Shown piece after piece: positions 14,087 through 17,854 of a stretch of 17,854 nt of DNA (positions are counted from its first letter, which is position 1; the number at the start of each line of letters is the position of its first letter). Source of the DNA: JAICSD01 sp035637115 (GTDB lineage: Bacteria > Acidobacteriota > Vicinamibacteria > Vicinamibacterales > 2-12-FULL-66-21). The position numbers and the translations under genes were made by a program. Location of the stretch: the NCBI GenBank assembly GCA_035637115.1, contig DASPXV010000063.1, forward strand, positions 1-17,854. Direction: 5' to 3'. The notes beneath the pieces are model-generated. The model made no database searches, was not told the DNA's origin, and worked only from the letters and a program-made list of their open reading frames with translations.

Positions 14087-17000
14087 GTGGTACCGTCCGT
14101 TTCCGAGCTCACGCGATCGACCCGTACGATCGCGATCGCCGCCGTCATCATCGCACTCGTCGCCTTCGGCACCGCATGGCGCTGGGGCCGATCGACCACG
14201 TACGCCGCGGGTACGATCGTGGCGAGCGTCGACGCGCGCGCGCAATCCATCGAGTTCATCGACGACGCGATCGTCATCACGCAGGTGGACGGCTGGAAGG
14301 TGCAGCGCTGGCGCATCGTGCGCGGCGTCGCGTCACAGCCGCGCGTCTTCGATCTCTCCGACCTCGCCGAGCGCGCGCCGCGCGCGCCGCAGGGCACGCC
14401 GCGCGCCAATAGTCCCCCGTACGAAAAAGGGGGAAAGCAAATCCAATCGCCGGTGCAGCAGGCGCCGACGGCGCAGATGATGTTGAACTCTGCGTACGCG
14501 GTCCAGGCGGCCACGGCCATGCCGGCGGTAGCTGTCGGATCCGACGGGAAGACGGCCGCGTGGGTCGTCGGCCGCGAGCTCTTCGTCGCCGCCCTCGACA
14601 GCGACGACGAGCCGTTCGTTGGCAGGCTGCGCTCGCTGGGATGCGTGCCCGAACTGGGTACGGCCGCGCTCGTCCTCGCGTGCCGCGACGGACGCGTCGA
14701 GATTCGCGAGATTCGCGGACGCGTCCGCGGCGAGATCCAACGCGAGTCCCCGTGGACCCTGATTCGCGATCGCGGCAGCGTGCTGGCGCTGTCGCGATCG
14801 GACCTGTTCGAAATCAAGAGCGCCGCCGAGCCGTTCACCCGCGTCAACGTCGACGTCGGCAGGGCCGCGCACGCGCTCGCGCGAGCCGACAACGATGACT
14901 TCGCCGTCGCGTCGAACGATGGCAAGGTCATCATCACCGCGGACGGAAAAGGCGGCGCCCCAATTACTGCTCCCGGCGTCGTCGACGCGCTCGCATTCCT
15001 GAATTCCGGGGGTGTGCTCGCCGGCGGATCGTTCCGCGGCCTTTACCTTCTGCGCAACGGCCAGGAGCCGCATGTGTTCGCGCCGGATGTCGTCGGCACG
15101 CGTGCGCTCGCCGCAAAGGATGGCGTCGTCGTGTACGGAACGGCGGATGGCGTGCGCGTTGCGCGGGTCACGAGTACGCGATCGTTCAACGGACGCGGAC
15201 AATGGCTGCTGACGCTCGCCGTCACCTTTGCGCTTGCCGCCATCGGCGTCGTCTTGTTGCCGCAGCAGGCGCGGCTGGCCGCGGATCGTGCGGTCAGCGA
15301 CGTCACGGGCGGTCCGCGATTCGAGCTGCCCCTGCCGGATCCTCCGACCGGACTCGTCGCGGCATGCCTCGATGGCGATTGCGTCGTTTATGCCGGCGCC
15401 GGCCTCAGTGCGCAGGCCGGCTATCCAACGTGGCAGCCGTTCGTCGAGGACTTTCTGAAGTGGGCGCGGGAGACCGGCGCCGTCGAGCAAGGCTTCGGCG
15501 AATCGCTCGACGCGGCGATGCAGGCCGGCCAGGTCAACACCGTCGCCGACGCGCTGATCAACGTGGTGGGACGCGACAACGTGATGAAGCGGCTCGCCGA
15601 TGCGTTCGGCGCGCAGCATCGCCTTCCCGATGCCCACCGGCTGCTCAAGCGGATCCCGCTCTGCGCTGCGCTGACGACGAACTTCGACACGCTGCTCGAG
15701 CGCACCTATCCCGAAGCCGCCGAACGCGTGTTCACGCCGAAGGATGCCGAACGCCTCATCGAACAACTGAGCCGGCGGCAGTTCTTCATCGGAAAGCTGT
15801 ACGGAACGTTGAGCCAGCCCGATACCGTGCTCTTCGGACCGGCGGAATACTCCGAGACCATCTCGCGCAACCTGACCTTCTCGCAATTCATGGAAGGGTT
15901 GTTCGTCTCGCGCACGCTGCTGTTCATCGGCTCGAGCCTCGGCGGAATCGAGACGTATCTGAGCGGCCTGACCTTCCGCGGCCAGATGACGCGGCCGCAC
16001 TACGCGCTGGTGGCGGTGACGGACACTGGCTGGCGCGCGAAAGCAGATCTCCTGCGCCGCCGGTACGGCATCGAAGTGCTGCCGTATACCTCAGGCCCGC
16101 ACTTCGACGAGATCCCGCGGTTCCTCCTACGGCTGGCGGACGAAGCGTCACCCACGGTCGCGCAGGCCGCCGCGAGCACGCGCACGCCACAGGCGCACGG
16201 ACTGCGCAAGGTTCACCTGACGGATATCGGTCCGTTTGCGGATTTCTCGCTCGAACTTCAGCCTGACTGGAACGTGATCCTCGGCGACAACGGCGTCGGC
16301 AAGTCGACCATTCTCAAGGCAATCGCCGCGTGCTTCTGCGGCAAGGACGTCGAAGCGTACGCCGGGCGTCTCGTGCGATCGGGAACGACGAGCGGCGCGA
16401 TCGTCCTCGAGACTGCGCGCAACACGTATCGCATGGAGATCAAGCTGAGGGACAACGGCAGCGGTGCGGTGACCGTCGTTCCGACGCGTCCGCTCGAGGT
16501 CGAGGGCTTTCTCGCGCTTGGTTTCCCGGCATTGCGTGCGGTGACCTGGGATCGCCCGAAGGGGGCGACGGGCGAAGGGCGCAAGCGCACCACGGTCGAA
16601 GATCTTCTGCCGATCGTCAAAGGAGATCCCGATCCGCGACTGGATCGGCTCAAGCAATGGATCGTGAATCTCGATTCACGCATCAACTACGAGAAGACGC
16701 AGGGAGGGGACGACCGCTACGAGCGCCTGCTCGCGCGATTCTTCCAGATCGTCGATCGCGTGACGCCGGGCATGGCGATCAGGTTCGGCCATGTCAACCA
16801 GGACACGCGCGAGGTCACCGTCATCACGGACGACGGTGAGATCCCGATCGAGCTGATCAGCCAGGGGTCGGTGTCGCTCATGGGTTGGATCGGCGTCCTG
16901 CTCCAGCGCCTGTACGAAATTTATGGCGACGACGAGGATCCGACGCAGCGCTACGCACTCGTCCTGATCGACGAGATCGACGCGCACATGCACCCGGAGT

Positions 17001-17509
17001 GGCAGCAGAGCGTCGTGACGGACATGAACGCGATCTTCCCGAACGTCCAGTACATCGCCACGACGCATTCGCCACTCGTCGTCGGCGGGATGCAGGGGCG
17101 CCACGTGACGCGCTTCGTACGCGACGAGGACGGACGTACCGTGACCGTCGCCGTCAGCGACGAGATGCTCGTCGGACGCGCCGATCAGATCCTCACCGGA
17201 CGCCTGTTCGGCATGAAGACGACGCTCGATCAACAGACGCAGCAATCGATGGAGCGCTACAAGAAGCTGCTCGGCAAGCAATCGCGAACGCCGGACGAAG
17301 AGCGCGAGTACCAGCGGTTGAACAAGGAGCTGAAGTTCAAGATTCCGGTGGCGGAGGAGACGAGCCCGGAGCGCAAGGCGTTCGCGCTCGTCGAGGCGAT
17401 CGTCAATGACCAGATTGCGGGCAGCGTGCCCGAGGCGCGCAAGCCACTGCTCGACAAGGCGCGCTCGCTGCTCGACGAAATCTCGGGGACCAATTCGAGG
17501 GCCGTATGA
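14087..17509 (+). CDS. Membrane-anchored beta-propeller / SIR2-like / SMC-type ATPase fusion (Septu-like defence candidate)
   Basis: A 1140-residue protein starting at GTG, fixed by AGGGAGG 5 nt upstream. Order of parts: signal anchor (about 13-32); seven short beta-rich repeats (about 52-78, 147-170, 190-209, 229-245, 266-286, 299-325, 338-362) like a seven-bladed propeller; a second span (373-391), placing the propeller outside the cytoplasm; a SIR2-like domain (about 425-685) with VVYAGAGLSAQAGYP, TTNFD (Asn532) and FIGSSLGG; and an OLD/PtuA-type ATPase (about 705-1045) with Walker A GDNGVGKST (733-741), signature-like ISQGSVSLMGWIG (924-936), Walker B ALVLIDEIDAHMHPEW (957-972) and H-loop ATTHSP. 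The usual SIR2 catalytic His is Tyr572 (KLYG). The C-terminus is helical. Its stop overlaps the HNH gene start. It is probably an anti-phage sensor-effector; the domains are clear and the role is inferred. Confidence 0.88.
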   Translation: MVPSVSELTRSTRTIAIAAVIIALVAFGTAWRWGRSTTYAAGTIVASVDARAQSIEFIDDAIVITQVDGWKVQRWRIVRGVASQPRVFDLSDLAERAPRAPQGTPRANSPPYEKGGKQIQSPVQQAPTAQMMLNSAYAVQAATAMPAVAVGSDGKTAAWVVGRELFVAALDSDDEPFVGRLRSLGCVPELGTAALVLACRDGRVEIREIRGRVRGEIQRESPWTLIRDRGSVLALSRSDLFEIKSAAEPFTRVNVDVGRAAHALARADNDDFAVASNDGKVIITADGKGGAPITAPGVVDALAFLNSGGVLAGGSFRGLYLLRNGQEPHVFAPDVVGTRALAAKDGVVVYGTADGVRVARVTSTRSFNGRGQWLLTLAVTFALAAIGVVLLPQQARLAADRAVSDVTGGPRFELPLPDPPTGLVAACLDGDCVVYAGAGLSAQAGYPTWQPFVEDFLKWARETGAVEQGFGESLDAAMQAGQVNTVADALINVVGRDNVMKRLADAFGAQHRLPDAHRLLKRIPLCAALTTNFDTLLERTYPEAAERVFTPKDAERLIEQLSRRQFFIGKLYGTLSQPDTVLFGPAEYSETISRNLTFSQFMEGLFVSRTLLFIGSSLGGIETYLSGLTFRGQMTRPHYALVAVTDTGWRAKADLLRRRYGIEVLPYTSGPHFDEIPRFLLRLADEASPTVAQAAASTRTPQAHGLRKVHLTDIGPFADFSLELQPDWNVILGDNGVGKSTILKAIAACFCGKDVEAYAGRLVRSGTTSGAIVLETARNTYRMEIKLRDNGSGAVTVVPTRPLEVEGFLALGFPALRAVTWDRPKGATGEGRKRTTVEDLLPIVKGDPDPRLDRLKQWIVNLDSRINYEKTQGGDDRYERLLARFFQIVDRVTPGMAIRFGHVNQDTREVTVITDDGEIPIELISQGSVSLMGWIGVLLQRLYEIYGDDEDPTQRYALVLIDEIDAHMHPEWQQSVVTDMNAIFPNVQYIATTHSPLVVGGMQGRHVTRFVRDEDGRTVTVAVSDEMLVGRADQILTGRLFGMKTTLDQQTQQSMERYKKLLGKQSRTPDEEREYQRLNKELKFKIPVAEETSPERKAFALVEAIVNDQIAGSVPEARKPLLDKARSLLDEISGTNSRAV
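14413..14434. repeat. Short palindromic element inside the SIR2-ATPase gene
   Basis: TCCCCC (14413-14418) and GGGGGA (14429-14434) form a perfect 6-bp stem around GTACGAAAAA. The local base use (C-run, A-run, G-run) differs sharply from the surrounding gene. It encodes the polar stretch SPPYEKGGK (residues 109-117) in the linker between the first two propeller repeats, as expected for an in-frame insertion of a small palindromic repeat. Confidence 0.5.
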
Positions 17510-17854
17510 AACACGTCGATTTCGATCCATCGAAGCTGACAGGGACGCAGACGGAGTGGTGGAAGAAATGGCAGAAGCGCGCGGACGAGGCGACGGTTGA
17601 TGCGATCGACGCGTGGGAGCGCGGCGATCCGGTCAAGTTCAAGGACGCGATCTGGGGCGAGCTGAAGGAATGGCTGCTCGAGAACGTGTTTCACGGAAAG
17701 TGCGCGTACTGCGAGACGCTCGCGCCGCGGTTTCCGGGACACGCCGAACACTTCCGGCCGAAGGGGCGCGTCGACGTTCGCGATCCGGCGACGGGACGCT
17801 CGGTGCCCGCGACCGTTGAATGGCCGGACGGCAAGATCGCGACGCATCCGGGAT
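17506..17854 (+). CDS. HNH endonuclease, PtuB/TIGR02646-like (5' part; runs off the window)
   Basis: The ATG overlaps the stop of the SIR2-ATPase gene (ATGA), so translation is coupled. 116 codons are visible and the frame is open at the right edge. The N-terminal 60 residues are helical and charged (TEWWKKWQKRADEATVDAI, IWGELKEWLLENVF). Then come KCAYCE (65-70) and AEHFRPKGRVD (80-90): the zinc Cys pair and the first half of the HNH motif in the form seen in PtuB of Septu and in the HNH partner of retron-associated ATPases. The visible end, ATVEWPDGKIATHPG, precedes the expected WLAYDW...C..CN part, which lies outside. It should cut DNA or RNA when licensed by the ATPase. Completeness cannot be judged here. 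Confidence 0.87.
   Translation, partial: MKHVDFDPSKLTGTQTEWWKKWQKRADEATVDAIDAWERGDPVKFKDAIWGELKEWLLENVFHGKCAYCETLAPRFPGHAEHFRPKGRVDVRDPATGRSVPATVEWPDGKIATHPG

Noticed and set aside
14333..16000. 555-residue open frame antisense to the SIR2-ATPase gene
   Set aside because: It is a shadow of the real gene, with no ribosome site and low-complexity Arg/Glu/Ala composition.

Overview
The window is GC-rich, gene-dense bacterial chromosome. Two proteins with twin-arginine signals, a protein with the 'DHLRRQAK...ASWPALSRHV' leader plus two TIGR03067-type modules, and a mixture of Shine-Dalgarno genes and apparently leaderless genes point to an Acidobacteriota-like soil organism (Vicinamibacteria are the best guess). 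This is inference, because no rRNA or other marker gene is present. No tRNA, rRNA, CRISPR array or insertion sequence was seen.

Layout. 1-1036: the 3' end of a nitronate monooxygenase-type flavoprotein, then a small exported cupredoxin. 1046-1321 (-): a decayed phospholipase D-like remnant. 1376-3544: a large Tat-exported glycoside-hydrolase-like protein. 3621-4304: a His-rich periplasmic LPPG-repeat protein with a small membrane protein. 4359-6939: an overlapping three-gene operon of a Ser/Thr kinase fused to a BRCT domain, a HAD phosphatase and a polytopic membrane protein. 6940-7381: no recognisable gene. 7382-8401: a two-module TIGR03067-like protein. 8576-9602: a response regulator and a small dimeric alpha/beta-barrel protein. 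9621-10034 (-): methylglyoxal synthase, divergent from a GH43 glycosidase pseudogene (10167-10575) that has lost most of its catalytic domain. 12853-10531 (-): a probable operon of a Tat-exported Gfo/Idh/MocA oxidoreductase, a SAM methyltransferase and an 80-residue orphan. 12943-13360: a frameshifted remnant. 13367-13879 (-): an OGFr-like domain protein.

The right end holds the most interesting locus. A 1140-residue protein (14087-17509) combines a signal anchor, a probable seven-bladed external beta-propeller, a second membrane span, a SIR2-like domain and an SMC/OLD-type ATPase. Its stop codon overlaps the start of an HNH-nuclease gene (17506 to the window end). The ATPase-HNH pair resembles the Septu anti-phage system (PtuA/PtuB), but here the ATPase is fused to a SIR2-like module and to a transmembrane sensor-like region. 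I know of no described defence system with this full architecture. The divergent OGFr-like gene shares its control region.

Two themes recur. Several genes are remnants (PLD-like, GH43, the frameshifted ORF), so the region is being remodelled. Four gene starts have a TANNAT-type -10 element 6-10 nt before the ATG and no Shine-Dalgarno sequence, which suggests leaderless transcripts.
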